Made by a program: the position numbers and the translations under genes. This document shows positions 1 through 8,188 of a DNA stretch of 55,481 nt, piece by piece. Every line of letters begins with the position of its first letter. Within the stretch, counting starts at the first letter, position 1. The notes below the pieces were generated by a model. It had not been told where the DNA came from and made no database searches. It worked only from the letters and a program-made list of their open reading frames with translations. Origin of the DNA: Deinococcales bacterium (GTDB lineage: Bacteria > Deinococcota > Deinococci > Deinococcales > Trueperaceae); assembly GCA_012515535.1 (NCBI GenBank), contig JAAYYF010000090.1, forward strand, positions 1 through 55,481. The letters run 5' to 3'.

Positions 1-28
1 GCGCGTCAGCGCCGCCCGGGGGCCTAGC

Positions 29-250
29 TCAGGCGTCGCCGTCCGGCGGCGCGCCGTCGTCGGACGCGCGCCCCTCGCTCGCCTCCTCGGCCGGCCGCGG
101 GCGGGGGTAGCGCCCCGCCCGCTTGAGCGCCTCCGAGAGCACGTACTCCATCTGCGCGTTCACGCTCCGCAGGTCGTCGGCGGCCCACTTCTCGATGGCG
201 GCGTAGACGCGCGGGTCGATGCGCAGCAGGAACCGCTTCTTCTCGGACAT
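29..250 (-). CDS. Ribbon-helix-helix (Arc/CopG-like) DNA-binding protein
   Basis: A 73-residue protein. Residues 5-45 (KKRFLLRIDPRVYAAIEKWA, then an NAQMEYVLSEAL helix) fit the MetJ/Arc ribbon-helix-helix fold, in which a beta strand inserts into the DNA major groove as a dimer. The tail after residue 46 is Pro/Glu/Asp-rich and probably disordered. The start has a good Shine-Dalgarno (AAGGAG) 3-4 bases upstream, and the gene lies 21 bp behind the alpha/beta hydrolase, so it is probably the last gene of that transcript. Such proteins are often annotated as HicB- or FitA-type antitoxins. No toxin gene is visible here, so a solitary regulator is equally likely. Its DNA target is unknown. Confidence 0.75.
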   Translation of the reverse strand: MSEKKRFLLRIDPRVYAAIEKWAADDLRSVNAQMEYVLSEALKRAGRYPRPRPAEEASEGRASDDGAPPDGDA

Positions 251-271
251 CGCTCCTTCGTCGCCTCCGCC

Positions 272-2032
272 TCAGTGCGCCACGCGCAGCCAGCCGTTGA
301 GCCAGGTGGCGAGCGCCTGCACCAGCGTCGGCGAGATCACCGTGTCGGGGGTCGGGACGGCGCCGCTCAGCGGCTCGCCAGGCACCTCGTTGAGGTTGTG
401 GCCGAGCTCGGGGAGCTCCAGCAGCGTGGCGCGCGGCAGCGCCTCCGCCAGGTTGCGCCCGTCGACCTGCAGCACCTGGATGTCCTTGAGGCCCTGCACC
501 ACCAGGGCCGGGACGCGCACCTGGCCGGCCAGCGCCACGGGGTCCTGCTCGACCTCGCTGCGTAGCAGGCCGGCGGCGTGGGCGAACAGCGGCGCGATCT
601 GGTTGTCGGCCAGCTCGCCCTCGAGCGCCAGGCGCGTGCCCTCCAGGCTCTCGAGCGCCTCGAAGAACACGTCGACGTCGTGGTCCAGCGCCCGCAGCCC
701 CTCCTCGGTGAGGCCGGCGCGCTCGCCCGAGGCGAGCACCTGCTCGCGGATGATCACGTCCATGGGGCGGCCGCCGGTGGCGAGGAGGACCACCGCGGCG
801 GGGTCGGCGATCCGCTCGGCGACGGCGTAGAGCGCGATGAGCCCGCCCTCGGAGTGCCCCATCAGGCCCAGCCGGTCGGGGTCCACGCCCGGCTGCTCGG
901 CCAGGAAGCGCAGCCAGTCGGCGGCGTTGCTGGCGTAGGTGCCCAGGGTCACGGCGTTGCCGTCGCCGGTGGAGGGCGGCAGGCCGAGCTTGTTGGCGCG
1001 CAGCACGCCGTAGCCGTGGCACGCCAGCGCGTAGGCGAGCTGCTTGTAGCCGGAGTTGAGCAGCACGGGCGGGGCGTTGCCGTCCATGTCGGGCGCGCCC
1101 GAGCCGGGCAGCAGGAGCAGCACCGGCGCTGGCGCGCCGCCCTCGGCCGCGGCGCGCGGCAGGGTCAGGCGGCCGTGGAGCGTCTCGCCCGTGGAGGCGA
1201 TGCTCACCTCACGCTCCACCAGGCAGGCGGCGGCCTCGGCGAGCGCCGCCTCTACCGCGGAGCGGGCGGGCGCGTCGGTGGTGGCCTCCGCGGGCGCCGC
1301 CGCGGCGTCCGCCTCGGCGATCGCCGGGGCGCGCCGCTCGAAGCGGATGGCGCCGGGCTCCTGCTCGAGCACCAGGATGTCGCCGGCGGCGTCCAGGTAG
1401 ACGGAGACGGCGAGCGACTGGAACCCCACCTCGAAGGTAGCGCGCAGGAGGGTGGCGTCGACGGTCGCGCCGAGGTGGTCGAGGGTGGCCCGCTCGGGGG
1501 CCTCGAACGTCATCGACCCCAAGGCGGCGGCCTGGGGCACCAGCACGGCGAAGGTACGCCCCTCGCCCGCGGCCATGACCTGGTCGGCGGCCACCTGGTA
1601 GCCGTCGAGCAGGTTGTTGTCGAAGACGTACAGCGGCTCCGCCGAGGGGAGCGACAGCGCCTGCTGGCCGCCGCCCTGGAGGAGCGCCAGGTCGGCGCCG
1701 GCCTCCGTGAAGGTCACCTCGATGGAGAACGGCACGCCCTGCACCCAGCCGGAGACCAGGTAGTCGCGCGCCGAGCCGTCGGCGCGGGTCGTGAGGGCGC
1801 CGGTGGCGTCGAAGACGCCGCCGACGTCGACGTAGGAGGCGACGGTCGTGCCGTCGGCCGTGCGCGTGACGGTCATGCCGGTCTCGCCGAGCTGGCGGCC
1901 GGCCTGGTAGAGGTCGTAGACGAGCGCGGCCTCGGGCCGCTGCTCGCCTCCCGCCTCGCCCTGCGCGAGGGCCGGGGGCAAGCACGCCAGCAGCGCGGTC
2001 AGGACGAGTAGCGTGATCGGTCGTCTTCGCAT
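272..2032 (-). CDS. Secreted alpha/beta hydrolase
   Basis: A 586-residue protein beginning MRRRPITLLVLTALLACLPP, a clear Sec signal peptide ending near ALAQG, so it should act outside the cytoplasm. The first 270 residues are a beta-rich domain of unknown function. The C-terminal half is an alpha/beta hydrolase: an oxyanion region around LLLLPGSGAPDMDG, a nucleophile elbow GHSEGG, an acidic residue near VVQGLKDIQV and a His in ELGHNLNEV. The substrate cannot be told; esterase or peptidase activity fits the family. I chose the ATG at 2032 because AAGGAG lies 8 bases upstream, rather than an in-frame ATG 14 codons earlier that would spoil the signal peptide. It is followed by the RHH gene. Confidence 0.8.
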   Translation of the reverse strand: MRRRPITLLVLTALLACLPPALAQGEAGGEQRPEAALVYDLYQAGRQLGETGMTVTRTADGTTVASYVDVGGVFDATGALTTRADGSARDYLVSGWVQGVPFSIEVTFTEAGADLALLQGGGQQALSLPSAEPLYVFDNNLLDGYQVAADQVMAAGEGRTFAVLVPQAAALGSMTFEAPERATLDHLGATVDATLLRATFEVGFQSLAVSVYLDAAGDILVLEQEPGAIRFERRAPAIAEADAAAAPAEATTDAPARSAVEAALAEAAACLVEREVSIASTGETLHGRLTLPRAAAEGGAPAPVLLLLPGSGAPDMDGNAPPVLLNSGYKQLAYALACHGYGVLRANKLGLPPSTGDGNAVTLGTYASNAADWLRFLAEQPGVDPDRLGLMGHSEGGLIALYAVAERIADPAAVVLLATGGRPMDVIIREQVLASGERAGLTEEGLRALDHDVDVFFEALESLEGTRLALEGELADNQIAPLFAHAAGLLRSEVEQDPVALAGQVRVPALVVQGLKDIQVLQVDGRNLAEALPRATLLELPELGHNLNEVPGEPLSGAVPTPDTVISPTLVQALATWLNGWLRVAH

Positions 2033-2092
2033 GGGTCGGTGCTCCTTCCGACAGGACAGCGGTCGCCGCGCCACCTGCGGCGCGGCCGCCTA

Positions 2093-2098
2093 AGCCTA
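2093..2098 (-). promoter_or_regulatory. Candidate -10 box (TAGGCT) for the hydrolase gene
   Basis: TAGGCT on the minus strand lies about 60 bases before the hydrolase ATG and just after the hairpin that follows the SPFH gene. No -35 hexamer is recognisable. This gives a leadered transcript that relies on the AAGGAG ribosome site. Confidence 0.4.
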
Positions 2099-2106
2099 GG
2101 GCGTGG

Positions 2107-2134
2107 GGCCGAGGCGCGCCGGTGCGCCTCGGCC
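2107..2134 (-). terminator. GC hairpin after the SPFH gene
   Basis: A perfect 11-bp stem (GGCCGAGGCGC with GCGCCTCGGCC) around a 6-nt loop lies 10 bp past the SPFH stop codon. There is no T-run after it. Confidence 0.6.
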
Positions 2135-2144
2135 GGTTCCTGGG

Positions 2145-3095
2145 TCAGCCGTACAGCGTGCCGGTGTTGATGATGGGCGTGCTGGCCTGCTCGCTCGTGA
2201 GCGCCACCATCAGGTTGTTCGCCATGGCGGCGCGCTTCTCGGGGTCGAGGTCGACCACGCCGCGCTCCGCCAGGCCGGTGAGGGCGTCCTCGACCATGCC
2301 CACCGCCGCCTCCACGATGAGGCGCCGCGCCGACACCACCGCCTGCGCCTGCTGGCGCCGCAGCATCGCCTGAGCGATCTCGGGGGCGTAGGCCAGGTGC
2401 GTGAGGCGCGCCTCCAGCACGTCGACGCCGGCCACCTCGAGGCGCTCCTCGAGCTCGACCTTGAGCGCCGCGGCGAGCTCGTCGGGGTTCTCGCGCAGGC
2501 TGGCGCGCTCCTCGCCGGCCGAGTCGTACGGGTAGCGCGTGGCGAGGTTGCGCAGCGCGGTCTCGGCCTGGATGCCCACGAACTCCTCGTAGTCGTCGAC
2601 GTCGAACACGGCCTTGGCCGACTCGCGCACGCGCCACACCACCACCGCGGCGATCTCGACCGGGTTGCCGTCGGCGTCGTTGACCTTGATGCGCTCGGAG
2701 TTGAAGTTGCGCACCCGCAGGCTCACGCGCTTCTTGGAGGTGAAGGGGTTGGCCCACCAGAAGCCGCTCTTGCGCTGGCTGCCGACGTAGGTGCCGAACA
2801 GCGTCAGCACGCGCGCGTCGTTCGGCTGCACGGCGTACAGCCCGGTCAGCAGCAGCAGGGCCGCCAGCATGCCCACCAGGCCCGGCACGATCAGCGCCAC
2901 GTTGGCGGCGCCCGAGCCGGTGACGTCGGGCCTCACGCCCAGGATGAACAGGGCGAGGCTGCCCGCCAGCAGGGCCAGGCTCACGAACAGCATCAGGAAG
3001 CCGTTGACGCCGGCCACCGGCTTCTCGTGCACCTGCTCGACCACGTCCTTCTGGAAGCTCTGGTTCACGGGCTGGATCTTCGTGTCGTCGCTCAT
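2145..3095 (-). CDS. SPFH/prohibitin-domain membrane protein
   Basis: A 316-residue protein of the stomatin/prohibitin/flotillin (SPFH) type. After a soluble N-terminus come two membrane helices (about residues 32-54 and 65-88), then the SPFH domain, recognisable from the [18 protein letters not shown] start, the [17 protein letters not shown] stretch and the [20 protein letters not shown] core. A helical C-terminal part contains [17 protein letters not shown]. Family members form membrane-associated oligomers that organise microdomains or protect proteases. The double-TM N-terminus is typical of bacterial versions found beside small regulators. There is no clear Shine-Dalgarno; a TATCAT box sits 9 nt before the ATG, so the mRNA should have almost no leader. 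Confidence 0.88.
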   Translation of the reverse strand: MSDDTKIQPVNQSFQKDVVEQVHEKPVAGVNGFLMLFVSLALLAGSLALFILGVRPDVTGSGAANVALIVPGLVGMLAALLLLTGLYAVQPNDARVLTLFGTYVGSQRKSGFWWANPFTSKKRVSLRVRNFNSERIKVNDADGNPVEIAAVVVWRVRESAKAVFDVDDYEEFVGIQAETALRNLATRYPYDSAGEERASLRENPDELAAALKVELEERLEVAGVDVLEARLTHLAYAPEIAQAMLRRQQAQAVVSARRLIVEAAVGMVEDALTGLAERGVVDLDPEKRAAMANNLMVALTSEQASTPIINTGTLYG

Positions 3096-3135
3096 GCTGT
3101 CATGATGATATCACTCTGTTATCGCTCGGCGTCAA
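3096..3135 (-). promoter_or_regulatory. Promoter of the SPFH gene with palindromic AT-rich island
   Basis: On the minus strand TTGACG (3135-3130) and TATCAT (3110-3105) are spaced 19 nt apart and the ATG follows 9 nt later. The -10 region contains the palindrome TGATATCA and is strikingly AT-rich for this genome, so a repressor operator may overlap the promoter. Confidence 0.55.
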
Positions 3136-3256
3136 GCGCGGCCGGCTGCACGCACGCGGCGCACGGCCCGCGACGGGCGCTGCGTGGAGCGACCAGCCGA
3201 CGCCTACCCCCTGCGGCGACCGAGCGGGTCCTCCCGGAGCCGATCCGCCCCACTGC

Positions 3257-3262
3257 TACACT
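3257..3262 (+). promoter_or_regulatory. Leaderless -10 box (TACACT) of dcd
   Basis: TACACT ends exactly 6 nt before the dcd ATG, so the transcript should begin at or next to the A of the start codon. No Shine-Dalgarno is present. Confidence 0.65.
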
Positions 3263-3268
3263 TCGCCC

Positions 3269-3817
3269 ATGAGCATCAAACCGGACTGGTGGATCCGCGA
3301 ACGCGCTCTCGAAGGGATGATCACCCCCTTCGAGGACGCCCTGGTGCGGGAGGGCGTCATCAGCTACGGCCTCTCGAGCTTCGGCTACGACCTGCGCGCC
3401 GCCCCCGAGTGGCGCATCTTCGTGAACGCCTTCAACACCGTCGTCGACCCCAAGAACTTCGACACCCGCAGCCTCGTGGAGTACGAGGGGGAGGAGTGCA
3501 TCATCCCGCCCAACAGCTTCGTGCTCACGCGGTCGGTGGAGTACCTGCGGATCCCCGACGACACCATGGTCGTGGCGCTCGGGAAGAGCTCGTACGCCAG
3601 GTGCGGCATCGTAGCGAACGTCACGCCGCTGGAGCCGGGCTGGGAGGGCCACGTGACCCTCGAGCTCAGCAACACCACCCCGCTGCCCGCCAAGGTCTAC
3701 GCCAACGAGGGCATCGTGCAGCTGTTGTTCTTCCAGGGCGACCGCCCCGAGACCACCTACGCCGACCGCCAGGGCAAGTACCAGGGCCAGCGCGGCGTGA
3801 CGCTGCCGCGGCTCTAG
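3269..3817 (+). CDS. dcd: dCTP deaminase
   Basis: A 182-residue protein matching dCTP deaminase, which makes dUTP from dCTP on the way to dTMP. The family pattern is complete: [13 protein letters not shown] and MITPFED at the N-terminus, SSFGYDLR, the nucleotide-binding KSSYARCGI segment, and [10 protein letters not shown] with the catalytic Glu. A C-terminal QGKYQGQRG segment closes the active site of the neighbouring subunit. Length is close to the usual 180-195. Whether it is mono- or bifunctional (deaminase plus dUTPase) cannot be told by eye. The gene stands alone, convergent with the histidine kinase gene, and is predicted to be leaderless. Confidence 0.95.
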   Translation: MSIKPDWWIRERALEGMITPFEDALVREGVISYGLSSFGYDLRAAPEWRIFVNAFNTVVDPKNFDTRSLVEYEGEECIIPPNSFVLTRSVEYLRIPDDTMVVALGKSSYARCGIVANVTPLEPGWEGHVTLELSNTTPLPAKVYANEGIVQLLFFQGDRPETTYADRQGKYQGQRGVTLPRL

Positions 3818-3835
3818 GCACGGGCCCGCGCCCGG

Positions 3836-3861
3836 CGCGCCGCGGGGCCGGTCGCGGCGCG
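3836..3861. terminator. GC hairpin between dcd and the kinase gene
   Basis: CGCGCCGCG and CGCGGCGCG form a perfect 9-bp stem with an 8-nt loop exactly between the two converging stop codons. No T-run is present on either strand. Confidence 0.5.
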
Positions 3862-3862
3862 G

Positions 3863-5215
3863 CTACCCCTCGTCGACCGCCTCGATGAGCGGCAGGCGCA
3901 TCTCGAACACCGTCTCGCCCGGGCGGCTGCGCACCGTGAGGGCGCCGTGGTGGTGCTCCACGATCTGCCGCGCGATGGCCAGGCCCAGCCCCGAGCCACC
4001 GCCGGCGCCCTTGTAGAACTTCTCGAAGATGTGCGGCAGCGTCTCCTGCGGGATGCCGGGGCCGTCGTCCTCGACCGTCACCAGCGCCTCCTGGCCCCGC
4101 TGGGCCAGCCGCAGGGTCACGCCCCCCGGGCGCCCGGCGGCGCGCACCGCGTTGGCCGTGAGGTTGCGCACCGCCTGGTTGAGGCGCTGCGGGTCGCCGA
4201 GGATCAGCACGCCGCCGTCGGCCTCGACGCGCACGCCCGGGAACTCGTCGGCCACCGGCCGCAGCACGTCGAGGCCCACGTCCACCAGGTGCAGCGCCTG
4301 GTCCACCACCAGCTGCCCGCGCGACAGCTGCAGCAGGTCCTCGACCAGGCGCGTCATGGTGCCGGCCACGCGCTGCGCGTCGAGCAGGTCGTCGCGGTGC
4401 GCCGGCGGCGTGCGGCGCACCGCGCGGTCGAGGAAGCCGCGCAGGCTGGTCAGCGGCGTGCGCAGCTCGTGGCTCGTCTCGGCGAGGAACACGCGCTGCG
4501 CCGCCAGCGCCTCCCGCAGGCGCTCCAGCAGGCCGTTGAGCGCGAAGGTCAGGCGCCCCACCTCGTCGAGCGGGCCCTCGTAGGCGATCGGCTCCAGGTC
4601 GTCGGGGCCGCGCAGGGCGGCGAGGCGCGCCAGGCGCGCGATGGGCCGCAGGGCGGCGGCGGCCACCGCGTAGCCCACCACCAGGCTGAGCCCCACCAGC
4701 AGCAGCGCCGCCACCAGCAGCGTGCGCGACAGGTCGGCCAGCACCGGGCCGATGTAGGAGGGGTCGGTGAGCACCGCCACCACCCCGAGCTCGAAGGGGG
4801 CCAGCGCCGCCTCCATCTGCCGCCCCGCCACCAGGCCGTTCCAGGTGGTGGGCACGAGCGCCGCCCCCACCACGTCGGAGGGCGGCAGCGCCGCCTGGGC
4901 GCGCTCGAACTCGGGCTGGCTGGCGGCCAGCAGGCGCCCGCTGGGGTCGTAGATCTGCAGCACCACCCCGCCGGTGGGGCCCGACAGGCCGGAGGCGGCG
5001 CTCCCCTCGCCCTGCGAGTAGAGCGCCGCCACGGTGGCGGCGTCCTGCTTGATGGCGCGCCGCAGCTCGGCGTACAGCCCCGCCCGCACCACCTGGTAGG
5101 CCACCAGCATGGTGAGGCCGCCCAGCGCCGCCACCGCCAGCGCGCTCATCAGCGCCACGCGCCAGGTGAGCGACACCCGCGACGCGCGAACCAGGGCGGG
5201 CCGGCGCGCCTCCAT
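3863..5215 (-). CDS. Membrane sensor histidine kinase
   Basis: A 450-residue two-component sensor. TM1 (about residues 18-42) and TM2 (about 165-189) flank an extracytoplasmic sensor region of about 120 residues. A HAMP linker follows, beginning near LRPIARLARLAAL. The dimerisation/phosphoacceptor helix carries ETSHELRTPLTSLRG with His249. The ATPase domain shows the N box (LNQAVRNLTANAV), G1 (DDGPGIP), F box (HIFEKFYKG) and G2 (GSGLGLAIA). It lies 5 bp behind the response regulator and is surely its partner. The signal sensed is unknown. The closely spaced unknown gene at the head of the operon may contribute to sensing. Confidence 0.95.
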   Translation of the reverse strand: MEARRPALVRASRVSLTWRVALMSALAVAALGGLTMLVAYQVVRAGLYAELRRAIKQDAATVAALYSQGEGSAASGLSGPTGGVVLQIYDPSGRLLAASQPEFERAQAALPPSDVVGAALVPTTWNGLVAGRQMEAALAPFELGVVAVLTDPSYIGPVLADLSRTLLVAALLLVGLSLVVGYAVAAAALRPIARLARLAALRGPDDLEPIAYEGPLDEVGRLTFALNGLLERLREALAAQRVFLAETSHELRTPLTSLRGFLDRAVRRTPPAHRDDLLDAQRVAGTMTRLVEDLLQLSRGQLVVDQALHLVDVGLDVLRPVADEFPGVRVEADGGVLILGDPQRLNQAVRNLTANAVRAAGRPGGVTLRLAQRGQEALVTVEDDGPGIPQETLPHIFEKFYKGAGGGSGLGLAIARQIVEHHHGALTVRSRPGETVFEMRLPLIEAVDEG

Positions 5216-5220
5216 TCAGG

Positions 5221-5889
5221 TCACGACTTCAGCGCGTACCCGACGCCGCGGATGGTGCGGATGACGCCGTAGCCGCCGGCGTCGCGCAGCTTCCCGCGGA
5301 TGTTGGCGATGTGCACGTCGACGACGTTGGAGGACGGCGGCAGGTCCTCGCCCCACACGTTGTTCTCGATCTCCTTGCGCGAGTAGACGCGCCCCGGCTG
5401 CCCCGCCAGGTAGGTGATCAGCTCGTACTCGCGCGGCGAGAAGCGGATCTCCTCCTCGCCCCAGAACACCTGGCGGCGCACCGGGTCGATGGTGAGCTCG
5501 CCGATCTTCTGCGCCGAGCCCAGGGTGCGCTTGCGCAGCTGCACGTTCACGCGCGCCACCAGCTCCTCGACGTGGAACGGCTTGGCCAGGTAGTCGTCGG
5601 CGCCGGCGTTGAGCATCTCCACCTTGGTGCCCACCTCGTCGGCGGCGGTGAGGATGATGATCGGGGTGTCGCCGGTGCGGCGCACGCGGCGGGCGATCTC
5701 CTGCCCGCTCAGGTCGGGGAGGCCCAGGTCGAGGATGACCAGGTCGGGCTCCGACTCCCGCACCGCCGACAGGCCGCGCATGCCGCTGTCGAAGGCGAGC
5801 ACCTCGAAGCCGGCGTCCTCCAGCTCACGCGTGAGCAGCCGCAGGATGTCGAGGTCGTCTTCGACGATCAGGATGCGTTTCGTGGACAT
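5221..5889 (-). CDS. OmpR/PhoB-family response regulator
   Basis: A 222-residue regulator. The receiver domain has the acidic pair Asp11/Asp12, the phosphoacceptor Asp54 in VILDLGLPDLSG, the conserved Thr in ILTAADE and Lys in YLAKPFHVEE. The C-terminal winged helix contains FSPREYELITYLA, the recognition-helix region SNVVDVHIANIRGKL and the closing RTIRGVGYAL. It should bind DNA when phosphorylated by the kinase encoded 5 bp downstream. The upstream gene's TGA directly abuts this ATG (TGAATG), which points to translational coupling. Confidence 0.96.
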   Translation of the reverse strand: MSTKRILIVEDDLDILRLLTRELEDAGFEVLAFDSGMRGLSAVRESEPDLVILDLGLPDLSGQEIARRVRRTGDTPIIILTAADEVGTKVEMLNAGADDYLAKPFHVEELVARVNVQLRKRTLGSAQKIGELTIDPVRRQVFWGEEEIRFSPREYELITYLAGQPGRVYSRKEIENNVWGEDLPPSSNVVDVHIANIRGKLRDAGGYGVIRTIRGVGYALKS

Positions 5890-6270
5890 TCACCTGCTCC
5901 TTCCCAGCGGAAGGTCGAGCCAGATCTCGCGCTCCTCCAGCAGCAGCGCCCGCAGCGACAACGGCTCGTCGCTCCCCTGGTACGTGATGAGGACGTCGTT
6001 GCCCGCCTCCGAGACGCGGCCCTTGAGGGCGGTGGCGCCGCTGAGGGCGGCGGCGCGCGAGGCGTCGTCGGCGTCGGGCGGGAAGATGAGGACGCGAACC
6101 TCGGTACCGGGCGGCGGCAGCTCGCGGAAACGCAGGTGCCGGGCCTCGACGCGCGCCGAGGCGTAGACGGTGAAGAGGTCGACGGACATCAGCCGCACCT
6201 CCGTGCCCGCCGGCATCATCGGCAGCTGCAGCGCCACCTGGCCCAGCAGGAACAGATGCGCCAGGCTCAT
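5890..6270 (-). CDS. Uncharacterised protein heading the two-component operon
   Basis: A 126-residue protein that I do not recognise. It starts with a hydrophobic stretch (MSLAHLFLLGQVALQLPM) that could be an N-terminal anchor or signal. The rest is beta-rich: a segment around TEVRLMSVDLFTVYAS, then PPPGTEVRVLIFPP, then a region ending VLITYQGSDEPLSL and REIWLDLPLG. The ATG at 6270 is preferred over the in-frame ATG at 6327 because the only good -10 box (6323-6318) would start transcription downstream of 6327. Its start overlaps the stop of a 14-codon leaderless micro-ORF (ATGA), and its own stop abuts the response regulator ATG. The context suggests an accessory or sensory partner of the two-component pair. 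Confidence 0.7.
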   Translation of the reverse strand: MSLAHLFLLGQVALQLPMMPAGTEVRLMSVDLFTVYASARVEARHLRFRELPPPGTEVRVLIFPPDADDASRAAALSGATALKGRVSEAGNDVLITYQGSDEPLSLRALLLEEREIWLDLPLGRSR

Positions 6271-6311
6271 GAGAGGCGAGCGAACGTGAGCGCCCGGGTC
6301 GTTCGCGACAT
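6267..6311 (-). CDS. Leaderless micro-ORF coupled to the following gene
   Basis: A TACCAT box (6323-6318) is followed 6 nt later by an ATG at 6311, the same geometry as the leaderless genes in this window. The ORF encodes MSRTTRALTFARLS. Its TGA overlaps the ATG of the downstream gene in an ATGA tetranucleotide (6270-6267). The downstream gene has only a weak ribosome site, so ribosomes that load on the bare 5' end may be needed to start it. The peptide resembles nothing I know, and the translation itself may be the function. Confidence 0.5.
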   Translation of the reverse strand: MSRTTRALTFARLS

Positions 6312-6317
6312 GCGCCA

Positions 6318-6323
6318 ATGGTA
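6318..6323 (-). promoter_or_regulatory. -10 box (TACCAT) of the two-component operon
   Basis: TACCAT ends 6 nt before the micro-ORF ATG at 6311. No clear -35 hexamer is seen. Confidence 0.55.
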
Positions 6324-6483
6324 CCAACGCGCCGTGATACCGCGTCCGGCCCGGGTTCAGCGAGCCTTAACCTGCCGCCGGCGGCGCGGCGCGACAAGTG
6401 AACGACCTAACCCCCTAGCGGCAGATGTGCGGTTCATGATAGGAAGACGAGTCGCCACACAGGCGGGTTCCGGAAGGGGTCGC

Positions 6484-8130
6484 ATGTTCCAGCACACGGG
6501 GGAAACCGGGGGCAGGCGGCACCGTGCGCTGCCAGCGGGCGTGCTGGTCGTGGTGCTGCTCCTCCTCGCTTCGGCCTTCGCGCAAGGCTTCGACGAGAAC
6601 CGCTACTTCAGCCAATGCCAGCTGTTCGAGGCGCGCGGCGACCTCGAGACGGCTCAGCAGTTCTGCCTCAACACCCTGCAGGTGCGCCCCGACTTCGCCG
6701 ACGCCGAGCTGGTGCTGGCGCGCATCGAGCTGGGCCTCGGCGAGGCCGCCAGCGCCGAGCAGCGCCTGCGCCGCGTGCGCAACCGCATCGACACCGCCGA
6801 GCCGCTCGTGCTGCTGGCCGAGGCCGCCCTGGCCAACCAGCGCCCCGGCGACGCCGAGGCGTTCCTGGGCGAGGCGCGCCAGCGCCTGCGCGAGCGCAGC
6901 AACGTCGAGCTCTCCGGCCGCGTCGGCTTCCTGTCGGCGCGCATCATGCAGTCGCAGGGGCGCTACAACGACGCGCTGGCCGAGTACGCTCGCGCCATCG
7001 CCGCCGACCCCCTGAACGTCGAGTACCGCCTCACCGACGCCACGCTGCGGCTCCGGCTGCGCGACGCCGACGGCGCCGCCCGCCAGCTGCAGGACTACGT
7101 GCAGCTGAGCGGCGACGACCGCCACGCCGAGGTGCGCTCCCTGCTGGGCCGCGCGCTGTGGGCCCAGGGGAACCTGAGCGCCGCCGCCGGCCACCTGGCC
7201 ACCGCCCACCAGCTGCGCGGCGCGCGCAACGTCGAGGCGCAGGCCGCCGACTTGCGCGGCCTGGCGCTGATCTCGTACGCCCAGGGCGACCTCGCGGGCG
7301 GTGGGCTGGCGCTGCGCGAGTCGTTCCGGCGCGAGAACTTCTCCGCCGCCCTGGGCGGCAACACCCTGCTGTGGGTCCTGCTGCTGCTCCTGCTGGTGGC
7401 CGTCCACCTGATCGGCGAGAGCCGCATCGCGGCCTCGACCACCCTGGAGGTCGTCGAGGGCCCGCGCCCCTGGAGCGTGGGCGACGTCTACGGCACGCTG
7501 ATCACCGCCGTGCTGGTGGCGCTGCTCGTGACCGTGCTGTACGGCCTGATCCTCTTCGAGAACGTGCTGGCGCTCCTCACCCCCGGCACGGGCGGCGACG
7601 CCGCGGCGCTGTTCTTCCTCACCCTCGCGGTGATGCTGGCGCTGCTCGCCTGGCGCCGCGTGCAGCTCAACGGCCACGACGCCTACGAGACGCTGCTCGG
7701 CGACGCCGGCGCGGCCGCGCGCGGCCTCGGCTGGGGCCTGCTGTTCCTCGCCGCCAGCCTCGCCTACCTGTACTACCTGCCCGGCGACGGCGCCCTCGGG
7801 CGCTTCTACCTCGACTTCGCCCAGCTCACGCCCCTGGTGGTGGCCGCCGCCATCCTGGTGCCGCTGGCCGAGCTGTTCTTCCGGCCGTTCATGCTGGCGC
7901 CGTTCGTGCAGCGCTACGCCGGCGGCATCGCCACCGTGGCCTCCGCCGCGCTCTACGCCCTCGTGTTCGGGGTGCCGGTGGTGCTGCTCGTGCCCTTCGG
8001 CCTGCTGCTCGCCGACGCCTACCGCCGCCGGCGCCGCGGCTGGGAGCCGCTGATGGCCCAGCTCACGCTCCACGTCGGCCTGCTGGTGGCGGTGTCCGTC
8101 AGCCCCTGGGCGCGCGCCCTGTTCTTCTGA
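6484..8130 (+). CDS. Exported TPR protein with C-terminal membrane domain
   Basis: A 548-residue protein. The first 35 residues are a signal sequence or anchor (LPAGVLVVVLLLLASAFAQG). Residues about 38-285 are repeated helical pairs of the tetratricopeptide type, for example YNDALAEYARAIAADPLN. From about residue 295 there are seven or eight hydrophobic helices. One of them carries PLAELFFRPFM, which resembles the EExxFR motif of CPBP (CAAX-protease/bacteriocin-processing) proteins, but with one Glu only and without a clear FxxxH motif. The start was chosen for GGAAGGGG upstream and for the signal sequence. It probably assembles or scaffolds something at the membrane; enzymatic activity is doubtful. 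truB follows under its own promoter. Confidence 0.72.
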   Translation: MFQHTGETGGRRHRALPAGVLVVVLLLLASAFAQGFDENRYFSQCQLFEARGDLETAQQFCLNTLQVRPDFADAELVLARIELGLGEAASAEQRLRRVRNRIDTAEPLVLLAEAALANQRPGDAEAFLGEARQRLRERSNVELSGRVGFLSARIMQSQGRYNDALAEYARAIAADPLNVEYRLTDATLRLRLRDADGAARQLQDYVQLSGDDRHAEVRSLLGRALWAQGNLSAAAGHLATAHQLRGARNVEAQAADLRGLALISYAQGDLAGGGLALRESFRRENFSAALGGNTLLWVLLLLLLVAVHLIGESRIAASTTLEVVEGPRPWSVGDVYGTLITAVLVALLVTVLYGLILFENVLALLTPGTGGDAAALFFLTLAVMLALLAWRRVQLNGHDAYETLLGDAGAAARGLGWGLLFLAASLAYLYYLPGDGALGRFYLDFAQLTPLVVAAAILVPLAELFFRPFMLAPFVQRYAGGIATVASAALYALVFGVPVVLLVPFGLLLADAYRRRRRGWEPLMAQLTLHVGLLVAVSVSPWARALFF

Positions 8131-8176
8131 GCCGCGCCCGCGGCCGCCGCGGCCCCGCACGGCGCGTCGCCGCGGG

Positions 8177-8182
8177 TACCAT
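8177..8182 (+). promoter_or_regulatory. Leaderless -10 box (TACCAT) of truB
   Basis: TACCAT ends 6 nt before the truB GTG and no Shine-Dalgarno is present. Confidence 0.6.
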
Positions 8183-8188
8183 CTAGCC

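Noticed and set aside
29-250. Toxin-antitoxin pair at the left end
   Set aside because: Only an RHH protein is present. The adjacent gene is a large secreted hydrolase, not a toxin.
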